Positions 51,088 to 59,675 are shown, numbered from the stretch's first letter. The stretch: DNA of 64,000 bases from Acrocarpospora catenulata (GCF_018476525.1 NZ_JAHCST010000011.1:1-64000); one strand, 5' to 3'. Translations and numbers: made by a program. Notes: generated by a model not told the origin, from the letters alone.

Positions 51088-51693
51088 TCAAGGTGACGGG
51101 AGCCTGCCGGCGCGCAGGTAGGCGATGCCCATGTCCAGGGCGGCCTCCAGGTGGGTGGTCTGGCCGGTGGACATCTGGATCAGGACGCCGCCCTGGATGC
51201 AGGCGAGCAGGGCCGCTGCCGCGCGGTCGGCGTCCAGGGCCGGGTCGATTTCGCCGGCGTTCTGCATGTGCCGTACGCCGGTGGCGAGCTCGGACTGCCA
51301 GCGGTTCATCAGTTCGGTGACCACGGCCTGGGCGCCGGGTGTGCGGTTGCCCAGGTGTGCGGTGACGGAGTTGAGCGGGCACAGGCGGCCCTGGCGCCGG
51401 TAACGGTCGACCACCGTGTCGCGCCAGGACTGCCAGGCGGGCCAGGAGGTGAGGTCGCTGAGGTGGGGCCGCTGGTCCTCCAGTACGCGGTCGGCCTCGA
51501 GGCGGGCCACGGCCAGCAGCAGTTCCTCCCGCCCGCCGGGGAAGTAGTGGAACAGCTGGCTCTTGCTGGTCGCGGTCCTGGCCAGCACGTCGTCGAGGGC
51601 CGTGGCGGCCACGCCGTGCTCGCGGATGTGCGCGGCCGCGCCCTCCAGGATGCGCTGCCGCGTCGCGGCTCCCTTACGGGTCAGCGGGCGCAT
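51088..51693 (-). CDS. TetR-family repressor
   Basis: A 201-residue regulator with N-terminal HTH (ILEGAAAHIREHGVAATALD, DVLARTATSKSQLFHYFPGG) and a ligand domain of the TetR_C (LmrA/YxaF-like) type with WPAWQSWRDTVVDRYRRQGR and GIAYLRAGRL. ATG 51693 follows GGAGAGGTGACC. Divergent from an aldo/keto reductase with a 16-bp palindrome between them, so it most likely represses that gene and itself. Confidence 0.92.
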   Translation of the reverse strand: MRPLTRKGAATRQRILEGAAAHIREHGVAATALDDVLARTATSKSQLFHYFPGGREELLLAVARLEADRVLEDQRPHLSDLTSWPAWQSWRDTVVDRYRRQGRLCPLNSVTAHLGNRTPGAQAVVTELMNRWQSELATGVRHMQNAGEIDPALDADRAAAALLACIQGGVLIQMSTGQTTHLEAALDMGIAYLRAGRLPSP

Positions 51694-51740
51694 GGTCACC
51701 TCTCCAGGAATGGACTGTCCAGGCCATACTAAAGGGATTT

Positions 51741-51756
51741 TGGACTTGCGAGTCCA
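51741..51756. promoter_or_regulatory. TetR operator candidate, TGGACT-4-AGTCCA
   Basis: TGGACT (51741-51746) and AGTCCA (51751-51756) are perfect inverted arms around TGCG, centred in the divergent gap between tetR and the aldo/keto reductase. A half-site TGGACTGTCC also occurs nearer tetR (51711-51720). Confidence 0.65.
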
Positions 51757-51810
51757 TTTTTTGCTCCGCAAGCTGAGCGGACAAACGGCTCAGAACGGAG
51801 TTATGTCCCC

Positions 51811-52914
51811 ATGTCTCTCGATCACTACTACTTGCTCGGACGTTCCGGGCTGCGCGTCAGCCGGCTGGCCCTGGGCACGATGAACTTCGGCACAGGCGGC
51901 TTCCACGCCGCGTACGGCAAGACCGAGGAGGAAGCCCGCCCGATCTTCCGCCGCTACCTCGAAGCGGGCGGGAACTTCATCGACACCGCCGACTTCTACA
52001 CGGCCGGCGAGAGCGAGATCATCCTCGGCAACCTCATCGCCGAGGCCAAGGTACGCGACCGGGTGGTGCTCACCACCAAGTTCACCAACAGCGTCGACCC
52101 CGGAGATCCGAACGCGGGCGGCAACGGCCGCAAGCACATGATCAGGGCGGTCGAGGCGTCACTGCGCCGCCTGCGTACCGACTACATCGACCTGTTCCTG
52201 CTGCACACCTGGGACCGGATCACTCCCGTCGAGGAGGTCATGCGGACCTTCGACGACCTCGCCAGGGCCGGAAAGATCCGGTACGCGGGCCTGTCCGACG
52301 TGCCCAGCTGGTATGCGGCACGCGCCCAGACCCTCGCCGAGGCGCACGCCCTGGTACCGGTGATCAGCCTGCAACTGCCCTACTCCCTTCTCGACCGGAT
52401 GATCGAGCTGGAGCACGTCGCGATGGGGCAGACCCTGGGACTCGGCATCACCGCGTGGAGTCCGCTCGGCGGCGGCTTCCTCACCGGGAAGTACCGGAAT
52501 GCCGGCCAGGGCCTGGCCGGGGAAGGCCGGCTCACCGGCGGCGGCTCGCCCGCGCGCTCGTGGACGGACCGGGAATGGCGGCTGCTGGCGACGCTGGAGA
52601 GCGTCGCGGGCAAGCTCGAGGTGACGATGGCCCAGGTCGCCCTCAACTGGGTCGCCACCCAGCCCGGGGTCGCCTCGGCGATCATCGGGGCGAGCGGCGC
52701 GGACCAGCTTGACGCCAACCTGGCCGCCCTCGACTTCGAGCTGCCGCCCGAGCTGCGCGCCGAGCTCGACGAGGCGAGTGCCGTCCCGCCGCAGTCGGTC
52801 TACCGGATGTTCACGCCGGACTATCAGGGCTGGCTGGTCAGTCCGGGCGTCAAGGTCGGGGACAAGCCGACCGGGTACGCCCCCGCCGTGCGGAACTGGA
52901 TACCAGCTTGGTGA
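51811..52914 (+). CDS. Aldo/keto reductase
   Basis: A 367-residue NADPH-dependent TIM-barrel oxidoreductase. The tetrad is visible: D in FIDTADFYTAGESE with its Tyr, K in VVLTTKFTN, and H in LFLLHTWDR; the cofactor region has AWSPLGGGFLTGKYR and IIGASGADQLDANLAALDF. CGGAG lies 10 bases before ATG 51811. Likely induced when the divergent TetR repressor binds its ligand. Substrate unknown. Confidence 0.93.
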   Translation: MSLDHYYLLGRSGLRVSRLALGTMNFGTGGFHAAYGKTEEEARPIFRRYLEAGGNFIDTADFYTAGESEIILGNLIAEAKVRDRVVLTTKFTNSVDPGDPNAGGNGRKHMIRAVEASLRRLRTDYIDLFLLHTWDRITPVEEVMRTFDDLARAGKIRYAGLSDVPSWYAARAQTLAEAHALVPVISLQLPYSLLDRMIELEHVAMGQTLGLGITAWSPLGGGFLTGKYRNAGQGLAGEGRLTGGGSPARSWTDREWRLLATLESVAGKLEVTMAQVALNWVATQPGVASAIIGASGADQLDANLAALDFELPPELRAELDEASAVPPQSVYRMFTPDYQGWLVSPGVKVGDKPTGYAPAVRNWIPAW

Positions 52915-52924
52915 ATCCTCTTTC

Positions 52925-52937
52925 TGTCAGTTTGACA
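52925..52937. promoter_or_regulatory. NrtR-like operator, TGTCA-3-TGACA
   Basis: TGTCA (52925-52929) and TGACA (52933-52937) inverted around GTT, 19 bp before the Nudix gene start. Known NrtR sites have the same TGTCA-n-TGACA core. Its position just upstream of the -10 box suits autorepression. Confidence 0.55.
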
Positions 52938-52943
52938 AAAAGC

Positions 52944-52949
52944 TAGTCT
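52944..52949 (+). promoter_or_regulatory. -10 box TAGTCT, leaderless start of Nudix gene
   Basis: TAGTCT ends 6 bases before ATG 52956. No ribosome binding site is visible. This is the only promoter seen for the three-gene operon that follows. Confidence 0.5.
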
Positions 52950-52955
52950 CGTCAC

Positions 52956-53684
52956 ATGACCGATGCCCAATGGTCGGCGCCCGCCGTCCTGCTCGCCGTC
53001 GACCTGGTGATTCTGACGTTGCGCGAGTCAAGCCTGCAGGTGCTGCTCGTCGAGCGCGGCGTCGAGCCGTACCGGGGGGCGCTCGCGTTGCCCGGCGGTT
53101 TCCTCCAGCACGCCGAGGAGAACATCGTCGCCGCGGCCCACCGGGAGTTGGCCGAGGAGACCGACATGGACGTCGAGACCCTCGCCCTGGAGCAGGCGGG
53201 GGTCTACGGCGACCCCGGGCGGGATCCGCGGGGCCGGGTCGTGTCCGTGGCCTATCTGGCGATCGCGCCACGGCTGCCGGAGCCGACCGCCGGATCGGAC
53301 GCGTCCGGCGCCGGATGGCAGCCGGTCGATCGCGTGCTTTCCGGAGACCTGGAACTCGCCTTCGACCATCGGCGGATCGTCGCCGACGGCGTCGAGCGCG
53401 CCCGCGTCAAGCTTGAGCATTCCGCGCTCGCGACGGCGTTCTGCGGGCCGACCTTCACGATCACCGACCTGCAGGAGGTGTACGAGGCGGTCTGGGGGAT
53501 CCGGCTGGATCCCCGGAACTTCTACCGCAAGGTCCAGAAAAACGACGGCTTCATCGTCGCGGCCGGTTCGGCGCGCAAGTCCGCGACCGGCCGGCCGGCC
53601 CGGCTGTTCAAGGCGGGCCCGTGCAAAGTCCTGTATCCACCGATGGTCCGGCCCAACGGGCCGTCGTCACCAGAGGAGCAGTAA
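52956..53684 (+). CDS. NrtR-like Nudix-wHTH regulator
   Basis: A 242-residue protein with a Nudix domain (about 8-150) and a C-terminal winged helix (about 165-235; FTITDLQEVYEAVWGIRLDP, NFYRKVQKNDGFI), the NrtR arrangement. NrtR repressors bind ADP-ribose or NAD-related ligands through a Nudix fold that is usually inactive. The Nudix box GGFLQHAEENIVAAAHRELA has one extra residue between Gly and the first Glu (GX6E rather than GX5E), so hydrolysis is doubtful. The NrtR-like operator precedes it. Its TAA is followed immediately by the GTG of the nucleosidase gene (zero gap), so it probably controls a nucleotide-related operon and not NAD biosynthesis genes. Confidence 0.87.
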   Translation: MTDAQWSAPAVLLAVDLVILTLRESSLQVLLVERGVEPYRGALALPGGFLQHAEENIVAAAHRELAEETDMDVETLALEQAGVYGDPGRDPRGRVVSVAYLAIAPRLPEPTAGSDASGAGWQPVDRVLSGDLELAFDHRRIVADGVERARVKLEHSALATAFCGPTFTITDLQEVYEAVWGIRLDPRNFYRKVQKNDGFIVAAGSARKSATGRPARLFKAGPCKVLYPPMVRPNGPSSPEEQ

Positions 53685-54614
53685 GTGAGCCACCGGCCGG
53701 TTGTGATCCTCACGGCATTGGATCTGGAGTACCAAGCGATCCGCGACAAGCTGACCGACCTTCGCCCGCGCCGACACCCGCAGGGCACCCGCTTCGAGAT
53801 CGGCCGACATGCGAACGGCCGGTGCCAGGTGGCGCTGGCCCATGTCGGCAAGGGCAACCACGCCGCGGCGGTGCTGGCCGAACGCGCCATCAACGAGTTC
53901 GCCCCGGCCGCCCTGCTCTTCGTGGGCGTGGCGGGCGCGCTGCACTCGCACATCTCCCTCGGGGACCTCGTGGTGGCGACGCACGTGTACGCCTTCCACG
54001 GCGGGACCAGCGAAGACGACGCGTTCAAGGGCCGTCCGCGCGTCTGGGAAACCGCGCACGCGGCCGACCAGATCGCCCGGCACGTCGACCGCGGCCGCTC
54101 GTGGCTGGGCGGCCTTCCGGACGGCGATCGCAGGCCCCAGGTGTACTTCGGGCCGATCGCCGCCGGCGAGGTGGTCCTGAATTCGCGGATCTCCGCGCAC
54201 GCCCGGTGGCTCAACGAGCACTACAACGACGCGCTGGCGATCGAAATGGAAGGCGCCGGTGTGGCGCAGGCCGGGCACCTGAACCGGTCGCTGCCGGTGG
54301 TCGTGGTCCGGGGCATCAGCGACCGGGCCGACGGCACCAAGCAGGCCACGGACCGCGAGCAGTGGCAGCCGCGAGCCGCGGCCAACGCGGCGGCGTTCGC
54401 GGTCGTCCTGGCCGAAGAGCTGACCGCCGACGAACAGGATGGCGGCCTACCGATGGAAGCAGAGCTGACGAGGAGCCTGACCGTGCACGAGACGACCCGG
54501 AACATCGCGACAGGGAACGCCCGGGTGGGAGTTCAGGCCGGCACCGTACACGGCGACATCCGCATCACCATGGACCCGGCCCCACCGTCAGTTCCCGCCC
54601 AGGAAGAGTCATGA
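53685..54614 (+). CDS. PNP/MTAN-superfamily nucleosidase with C-terminal QAGTVHGDI motif
   Basis: A 309-residue protein. Residues 5-246 match the phosphorylase/nucleosidase superfamily closest to MTA/SAH nucleosidases: VILTALDLEYQAI, LAHVGKGNHAAA, FVGVAGALHSHISLGDLVVA, IEMEGAGVAQ (E187, E189, ribose contacts) and VVVRGISDRADG (D213, catalytic acid). A flexible tail follows, ending in TGNARVGVQAGTVHGDIRIT; the motif VGVQAGTVHGDI (281-292) is repeated almost exactly at the N-terminus of the next protein. Housekeeping MTANs lack this tail. The domain is used as a nucleotide-cleaving effector in some anti-phage systems (for example Detocs DtcC), which makes an immune role plausible but unproven. 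Overlaps the next gene (ATGA). Confidence 0.87.
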   Translation: MSHRPVVILTALDLEYQAIRDKLTDLRPRRHPQGTRFEIGRHANGRCQVALAHVGKGNHAAAVLAERAINEFAPAALLFVGVAGALHSHISLGDLVVATHVYAFHGGTSEDDAFKGRPRVWETAHAADQIARHVDRGRSWLGGLPDGDRRPQVYFGPIAAGEVVLNSRISAHARWLNEHYNDALAIEMEGAGVAQAGHLNRSLPVVVVRGISDRADGTKQATDREQWQPRAAANAAAFAVVLAEELTADEQDGGLPMEAELTRSLTVHETTRNIATGNARVGVQAGTVHGDIRITMDPAPPSVPAQEES

Positions 54615-56602
54615 CGGTCCCGACCAACGTGGCCGGGGATTTCGCGCACGTCGGGATGCAGGCGGGCACCGTCCACGGCGACATCACCGTCTACACGACA
54701 TCTCCGGACGCCTCACCTGAGGAGAAGTTCGAAACGGGCGTCTACTTTCTTGAGGGCGGCATGCCGGGACGGGCCTGGCAGCTTATCCGCGAAGTCGTGG
54801 CGACCGAATACGTCACCAACCGGATGTGCTTCTACTGGCTGCTCGCGCTGACGAGCGGGAGAACGCGGCACGAACTCCCGAAAGAGGATGCCGCACTGCT
54901 GCGGGACAGGCGGCGCGTACTTCGCGTCGTCGGCGATGGCGCCTGGGCGGACGGCGTCAGGATGATCAACCGGCTGCTGGACTGCGCGGAGCAACCCGAC
55001 GCCGACCTGCGCCTCCTCTTCAAGGAGTTCCAGGTGCTGGGCTACACCCAGCGCAGCAGGATTCTCCGCCATCTTGAGCTGTTCCTGGACGGACCGCTCA
55101 AGGACCAGATGTGGCAGCTCGCTCTGACGCGGGCCGAGTCGGAGCGACTGGCCGGTGATCGGGTGGATCGGGTCTGGAAGTTCTTCCAGCCCCAGCCGGC
55201 CGGACCGCGCAGTCGTGAGCCGTTACCTGTCACGATCCCTATGACCACCTGGTTCCAAGCCGTGCCGGCGACGGCCGTCCTGGTCGTGGCGGCGGGCCAC
55301 ATCGGTTCCCTGCTGGCCTGGTACGGCCGACCGACCGCGTTTCTCGCGTACCTCGTGAGCATTGCCGGGGGCTACTTCGGTGTGCGTAGCGGCCTGGAAT
55401 GGCATTTCCGTACGATGCGGCGTCGCGCGAAAGACGGGGACTTCGCGGCTGTCCCCCACAGGACGAGCGCACCGCCGGGCGGTTTCGCCAGGAAAGTAGA
55501 CCAGCGCTTCGACTACTACTTCGCCAAATACGTCCCAGAAGGGATGAGCCGCGATGCGTGGCTGACCCTGACGGCGGGGATCCGCAGACACATGCGCGAC
55601 GAGACGGTCGAGGTCTATCGGGAGAGGAGAACCAGCGCCGAGCAGATCTCCTGGCTGATCCGGTACCGGGCCGCAGACGTCAAACGTCGCTGGTGTAATG
55701 GCACGCTGTGGGAATACCGCCGGGAACTCGCCACCCCTGTCCGCACGAAAGCGGCGGCTGTCGGCGGGATCGCCCTCCTGGCCGGAGGTGGGACCTTGGC
55801 GGCGGGCGGCGCGGTGCTGGTCAGTCCGCTGAGCGGCGTCGGCTCGATTTTCGTCGCGCTGGCAGGCGGGTGGATCGCCGCACGCGCCTGGCTGCACATC
55901 GCCCTGGAGCGCCGCCGGTACGCGGCCGACAGGTCCGAGGCCGAACAGGACAAGGCTGAGATCACGGCGGCCTTCGCGGATTGGCAGGCGACTCTGGCCG
56001 ACAGACCCGACGACCGGGAAATGGCCGCCTGGCTGGACTGTGACAGAAAGGTCCTGCTGAACGAGGCGTTGCGGCACTACAGGCTGAGCATGAGCGACGT
56101 CATCTCGCACGCGTTCATCGAAGCGCCGGCTCCGTCGACCGCACGCGCACGCGTCCGGGGCGGTCCTTGGCGCTATACGAGGTATCAGCTTCTCCTCTTC
56201 GTCCTCACCGCAGACGGGGTACGTCAGATCACCGTCAGCCTCGATTTCCGGCAGGGCACATTCCATGACCGGAAGCGGGCGAACTACCGCTTCGAGAAGA
56301 TCGCCGCCGTACGCGTCAACCAGGCGGACAACCATGAGCAGACCTTCGAACTCGCGCTGGTCAACGGGACTGAGATCCGGGTTCAGGTGATGGCTCCGGA
56401 AATGGAGGAACTCCAGCAAGGAGAGAACTCAGGAGAGGTGTCCGAGGTGACGTTGGACGCCGCGGGTCTGCACCACACACTGCACGTTCTGGAAGGGATC
56501 GCCGCGGAAGGAAGCGCGTGGCTTGCGCAGGAACACCGACGCGGACAGGACCGCATGAACGGACAGAGCCGTATGACCAACAGGCGGGACCGGATGCCCT
56601 GA
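54611..56602 (+). CDS. Four-helix membrane protein with VGMQAGTVHGDI motif, unknown
   Basis: A 663-residue protein with no recognised family. Residues 14-25 (VGMQAGTVHGDI) copy the tail motif of the nucleosidase. A helical domain follows (SPEEKFETGVYFLEGGMPGR, FYWLLALTSGRTRHELPKED, RILRHLELFLDG), then a membrane hairpin (about 216-236 and 241-258), a basic cytoplasmic segment (FRTMRRRAKD; DETVEVYRERRTSAEQISWL), a second, Gly-rich hairpin (about 381-404 and 409-430) and a soluble C-terminal domain (RYTRYQLLLFVLTADGVRQI, FEKIAAVRVNQADNHEQTFE) rich in beta strands. No signal peptide. A membrane-perturbing or membrane-anchoring partner for the nucleosidase is a reasonable inference. ATG 54611 overlaps the preceding stop. 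Confidence 0.78.
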   Translation: MTVPTNVAGDFAHVGMQAGTVHGDITVYTTSPDASPEEKFETGVYFLEGGMPGRAWQLIREVVATEYVTNRMCFYWLLALTSGRTRHELPKEDAALLRDRRRVLRVVGDGAWADGVRMINRLLDCAEQPDADLRLLFKEFQVLGYTQRSRILRHLELFLDGPLKDQMWQLALTRAESERLAGDRVDRVWKFFQPQPAGPRSREPLPVTIPMTTWFQAVPATAVLVVAAGHIGSLLAWYGRPTAFLAYLVSIAGGYFGVRSGLEWHFRTMRRRAKDGDFAAVPHRTSAPPGGFARKVDQRFDYYFAKYVPEGMSRDAWLTLTAGIRRHMRDETVEVYRERRTSAEQISWLIRYRAADVKRRWCNGTLWEYRRELATPVRTKAAAVGGIALLAGGGTLAAGGAVLVSPLSGVGSIFVALAGGWIAARAWLHIALERRRYAADRSEAEQDKAEITAAFADWQATLADRPDDREMAAWLDCDRKVLLNEALRHYRLSMSDVISHAFIEAPAPSTARARVRGGPWRYTRYQLLLFVLTADGVRQITVSLDFRQGTFHDRKRANYRFEKIAAVRVNQADNHEQTFELALVNGTEIRVQVMAPEMEELQQGENSGEVSEVTLDAAGLHHTLHVLEGIAAEGSAWLAQEHRRGQDRMNGQSRMTNRRDRMP

Positions 56603-56707
56603 CGTTCACGGGAGAGGCGGATACAGCGCGAAAGATTGCGGGGCAAGATGCGGCGCAACATCGCTAGCATCGGGGTGCGAGCTGATCCGCGAGCTGTGAG
56701 GCGGTCG

Positions 56708-57601
56708 ATGGTGGCCGGCTATGACACCCCGTCCGTGCGGGAGCGCAACCTGGCGAAGGAATTACGGACGCTTCGCCGGGCGGCTCAGTTGCAGGGGAAA
56801 GATGTGGCCGGGCGGCTGGGGTGGTCGGCTTCCAAGGTGTCGCGGATCGAGAACGGGCGGATCGGGATCGGGGTGGAGGATCTCGAACTGCTTATTGCGT
56901 TGTATGCCGTGCCGTACGAACGTGCCACGTTTCTGCGGCGGCTGGCCGACTCGATCAGGGCCAAGGGGTGGTGGGACGCCTACCGCGAGACGCTCAATCC
57001 GGGGTACGGCAGTCTGATCAAGCTGGAGGCGGGCTCGTCGGCGCTGCGCTCCTACTGCGTGCTGGTGCCGCACGCGTTGCTGATGACGCGGGATTTCGCG
57101 CGCCAGATCATTCTGCTGGCGCCGCAGAGTCCGTCCGCGTCGGAGCTGGAGCACCGGCTGGAGGTGGTGCGCCGCCGTCAGGAGGTGCTCCAGGCGCGCG
57201 GCGACCGGGAGCCGCTCCAGCTGTCGGTGATTCTTGATGAGTCGTTCCTGCACCGGCGGGTGGTGAGCCCCGAAGGTGACGAGGCGGGCCGGGCGCTCAT
57301 GCGACAGCAGCTGGAACGCCTGCTGGCCGACGCGGAGCGGCCCAACGTGACGCTGCGGCTGCTGCCGCTGACGGTGGGGCTGCCGCCGGTGACCGTGGGG
57401 TCGTTCTCGATCCTCGGATCCACCGCCACCGGCTCCCCGGATGTGGTTTACATGGAGAACAAGTCGCGCATCTTCTTCATCGACGCGGAGAGTGAGGTCA
57501 ACAGTTACGTGCAGGACTTCGAGCTGATCGCGTCGTGGGCGCTGACCCCGGCCGCCTCCGCCGATAGGATCCGGCGCCGCGTCGCCGACCTGGACAGTTG
57601 A
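56708..57601 (+). CDS. XRE-family regulator with DUF5753
   Basis: A 297-residue actinobacterial regulator: HTH (LRTLRRAAQLQGKDVAGRLG, WSASKVSRIENGRIG) and a DUF5753 domain (LLMTRDFARQIILLA, RRQEVLQARGDREPLQLSVI, VTLRLLPLTVG, VYMENKS). BldB/WhiJ-type systems use such proteins with small partner proteins, but no DUF397 gene is adjacent. ATG 56708 has GAGG at 6 bases; GTG 56675 is an alternative in frame. Stop is 2 bp before the AKR start, so the two are co-transcribed. Confidence 0.9.
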   Translation: MVAGYDTPSVRERNLAKELRTLRRAAQLQGKDVAGRLGWSASKVSRIENGRIGIGVEDLELLIALYAVPYERATFLRRLADSIRAKGWWDAYRETLNPGYGSLIKLEAGSSALRSYCVLVPHALLMTRDFARQIILLAPQSPSASELEHRLEVVRRRQEVLQARGDREPLQLSVILDESFLHRRVVSPEGDEAGRALMRQQLERLLADAERPNVTLRLLPLTVGLPPVTVGSFSILGSTATGSPDVVYMENKSRIFFIDAESEVNSYVQDFELIASWALTPAASADRIRRRVADLDS

Positions 57602-57603
57602 CC

Positions 57604-58596
57604 ATGCGCTACCGCCGCCTCGGCACGAACGGCCCCACCGTCTCCGCGCTCGGCCTCGGCTGCATGCCGATGTCGGAGTTCTACTGGTCGGCGGACCCGC
57701 GGCGCTTCACGCGGACGGTGCACCGGGCCCTCGACCTGGGCGTCACCCTGCTGGACACCGCCTCGGCGTACGGCGCCAAACGGTACGGCGAGGCCGCGAA
57801 CGAGCTGGCCGTCGCCCGTGCCCTGGCCGGCCGGAAGCGTACGGAGGTGGTGCTGGCCACCAAGTGCGGCGTGGTCCGCAGAGGCGGGCGGCACGTCGCC
57901 GACAACTCCCCCGGCCACATCCGGCGTTCCATGGACGAGTCGCTGAAGCGGCTGAACACCGACTACGTCGACCTGCTCTACCTGCACCGGCGTGACCCCG
58001 CGGTCCCGATCGAGGAGACCGTCGGGGTGATGGCGGAACTGGTGGCCGCCGGGAAGGCGCGGCATCTCGGGCTCTCCGAGGTCAACGGGGAGACCCTGCG
58101 CCGAGCCTGGGGCGTCCATCCGATCGCGGCGTTACAGAGCGAGTACTCGCTGGTCAGCCGCCACCATGAAGGGGACGCCATCGCCGCCGCGCGGGAACTC
58201 GGCGTCGGGGTCGTCGCCTACTCCCCGCTCGGCCGGGCGTTGCTGACCGGCCACCTGCCCGCCCGGCTCCAGCCGCAGGACCTGCGCCGGAGCATGCCCC
58301 GGTTCCTCGGCGGCTTCCTGGAGCGCAACCTGCGACTCGTCGAGCGCGTGGCGCCGTACGCGGCCGAGCTCGGGGTCACGACCAGCCAGCTGGCGCTGGC
58401 CTGGCTGCTGGCCAAGAGCCCGGACATCGTGCCGATTCCGAGCACCCAGAAGATCAGTCACCTTGAGGAGAATCTGGGCGCGATCGATATCACTCTTACG
58501 GACGCGCAGATTCGCACGCTGGAAAGCGTCTTTCAACCTGATGCCGTCGCGGGGGAACGTAACACCAGTGACGCACTGGCTCTCATGAATCTGTGA
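57604..58596 (+). CDS. Aldo/keto reductase
   Basis: A 330-residue AKR with MRYRRLGTNGPTVSALGLGC, LLDTASAYGAKRYGEAANEL (catalytic Asp and Tyr), VVLATKCG (Lys) and LLYLHRRDP (His), plus VAYSPLGRALLTG and IPIPSTQKISHLEENLGAID-like cofactor residues. Close to the group acting on aryl aldehydes and quinones. Translationally coupled to the DUF5753 regulator; followed by a long hairpin. Substrate unknown. Confidence 0.92.
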   Translation: MRYRRLGTNGPTVSALGLGCMPMSEFYWSADPRRFTRTVHRALDLGVTLLDTASAYGAKRYGEAANELAVARALAGRKRTEVVLATKCGVVRRGGRHVADNSPGHIRRSMDESLKRLNTDYVDLLYLHRRDPAVPIEETVGVMAELVAAGKARHLGLSEVNGETLRRAWGVHPIAALQSEYSLVSRHHEGDAIAAARELGVGVVAYSPLGRALLTGHLPARLQPQDLRRSMPRFLGGFLERNLRLVERVAPYAAELGVTTSQLALAWLLAKSPDIVPIPSTQKISHLEENLGAIDITLTDAQIRTLESVFQPDAVAGERNTSDALALMNL

Positions 58597-58599
58597 ACG

Positions 58600-58643
58600 G
58601 GCGGATTGAAGCCAGCCCCCGCCCATGCCGGCTTCAATCCGCC
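58600..58643 (+). terminator. Long hairpin after AKR
   Basis: GGCGGATTGAAGCC (58600-58613) pairs perfectly over 14 bp with GGCTTCAATCCGCC (58630-58643) across a 16-base loop, beginning 4 bases after the stop. Also lies downstream of the convergent glycosyltransferase, so it may act on both. Confidence 0.75.
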
Positions 58644-58749
58644 TGCTGATCAGCAATTCCCTCGTCAGGGAACCCGGTGCAGCCATAATGCGGTGGTTTC
58701 GCCACCCCGCGATAGATTGATTGCAATATTGCACGGAATGACGCCGGCA

Positions 58750-59673
58750 TTAGCGGGGTGGGAGTGACCAGCCGCCGTGCACCGCGACGTAGTCATCGCA
58801 TTTGGGAAGGTTCATCTCCCGGATGTGGTCGTTGAGTTCGAAGAAGTTGAGCTCCCCGATGCGGGGCAGCAGGCCGATGACGGGTGTGCCGTACTTGCGG
58901 AACATGTACTTGTAGTTCTCGGCCGCCTGGTCGTTGTTGCCGTCGAAGCTCTTCGGGTGCGGCACGTGGATGGCGGCGGCCTCGCGGTTGAGGACGAAGC
59001 GGGCGCCGTCGCGGTGCAGGCGGTAGCCGAGGTCGAGGTCCTCGCCGCCCCACCGGCGGAACTGCTCGTCGAACATGCCGACCCGGTGCAGTTGCTCGGT
59101 GCGGGCCGAGACGTTGCAGGTCCAGTAGTTGAGCCAGGGGGCGGGCAGGTCGGCGAAGTCGTCGCCGTACTTTCCGTAGAAGATCTCGCGGACGTCCAGG
59201 TACATGCCGGCGCTCCGGAGTTTGGCGATGGTGCCGTCCGGGTCGGCCACGTCGATGGCCTGGTTGATCAGGATGGCGTCCTCGTTGTCCAGGTTGAAGC
59301 AGTAGACGTACCCGCAGACCGCCAGCGGCGCGTCGGCGGCGGCGTGCGAGGCCAGGTGGGCGGTGAGCAGCCGGGAGTGGCCCAGCACGCCGGAGTCCAT
59401 CAGCACGGTGATCTCGCCCCGCGCCTGGGAGAGGCCGAGGTTGCGGGCCTGGGCGGCCCGGTGGCCGAGGTCCTCCTGGTAGAAGTAGCGCAGGTTGAGC
59501 CTGTCCCGGAAGGTGTCCACCATCTCCCGGGTGCCGTCGCTGGAGCCGTCGTCGCCGATCAGCACCTCGAAGCGGTCGGCCGGGAGCTCCTGCCCGGCGA
59601 GCGAGTCGAGGGTGTGGCGGAGCAGCTCCTCCCGGTTGTACGTGGGGATCACCACACTGCAGTCAAGACTCAT
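58750..59673 (-). CDS. Family 2 glycosyltransferase
   Basis: A 307-residue GT-A fold transferase: SVVIPTYNREELLRHTLDSL, IGDDGSSDGT (nucleotide-sugar site), VLMDSGVLGHS, WLNYWTCNVSARTEQLHRVG, GGEDLDLGYRLHRDGARFVL (ED acceptor motif). No membrane segment. ATG 59673 has AAGGAG at 5 bases; an in-frame GTG two codons earlier has none. It is a paralogue of the GT2 at 60688-61593, with near-identical central motifs. Makes a glycan or glycoside together with the UDP-sugar enzyme immediately upstream (2-bp gap). Confidence 0.92.
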   Translation of the reverse strand: MSLDCSVVIPTYNREELLRHTLDSLAGQELPADRFEVLIGDDGSSDGTREMVDTFRDRLNLRYFYQEDLGHRAAQARNLGLSQARGEITVLMDSGVLGHSRLLTAHLASHAAADAPLAVCGYVYCFNLDNEDAILINQAIDVADPDGTIAKLRSAGMYLDVREIFYGKYGDDFADLPAPWLNYWTCNVSARTEQLHRVGMFDEQFRRWGGEDLDLGYRLHRDGARFVLNREAAAIHVPHPKSFDGNNDQAAENYKYMFRKYGTPVIGLLPRIGELNFFELNDHIREMNLPKCDDYVAVHGGWSLPPR

Positions 59674-59675
59674 GA

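Noticed and set aside
53621-56602. 993-codon frame covering nucleosidase and membrane protein
   Set aside because: The part before ATG 54611 is an antiphase reading of the nucleosidase gene; the ATGA overlap marks the true start.
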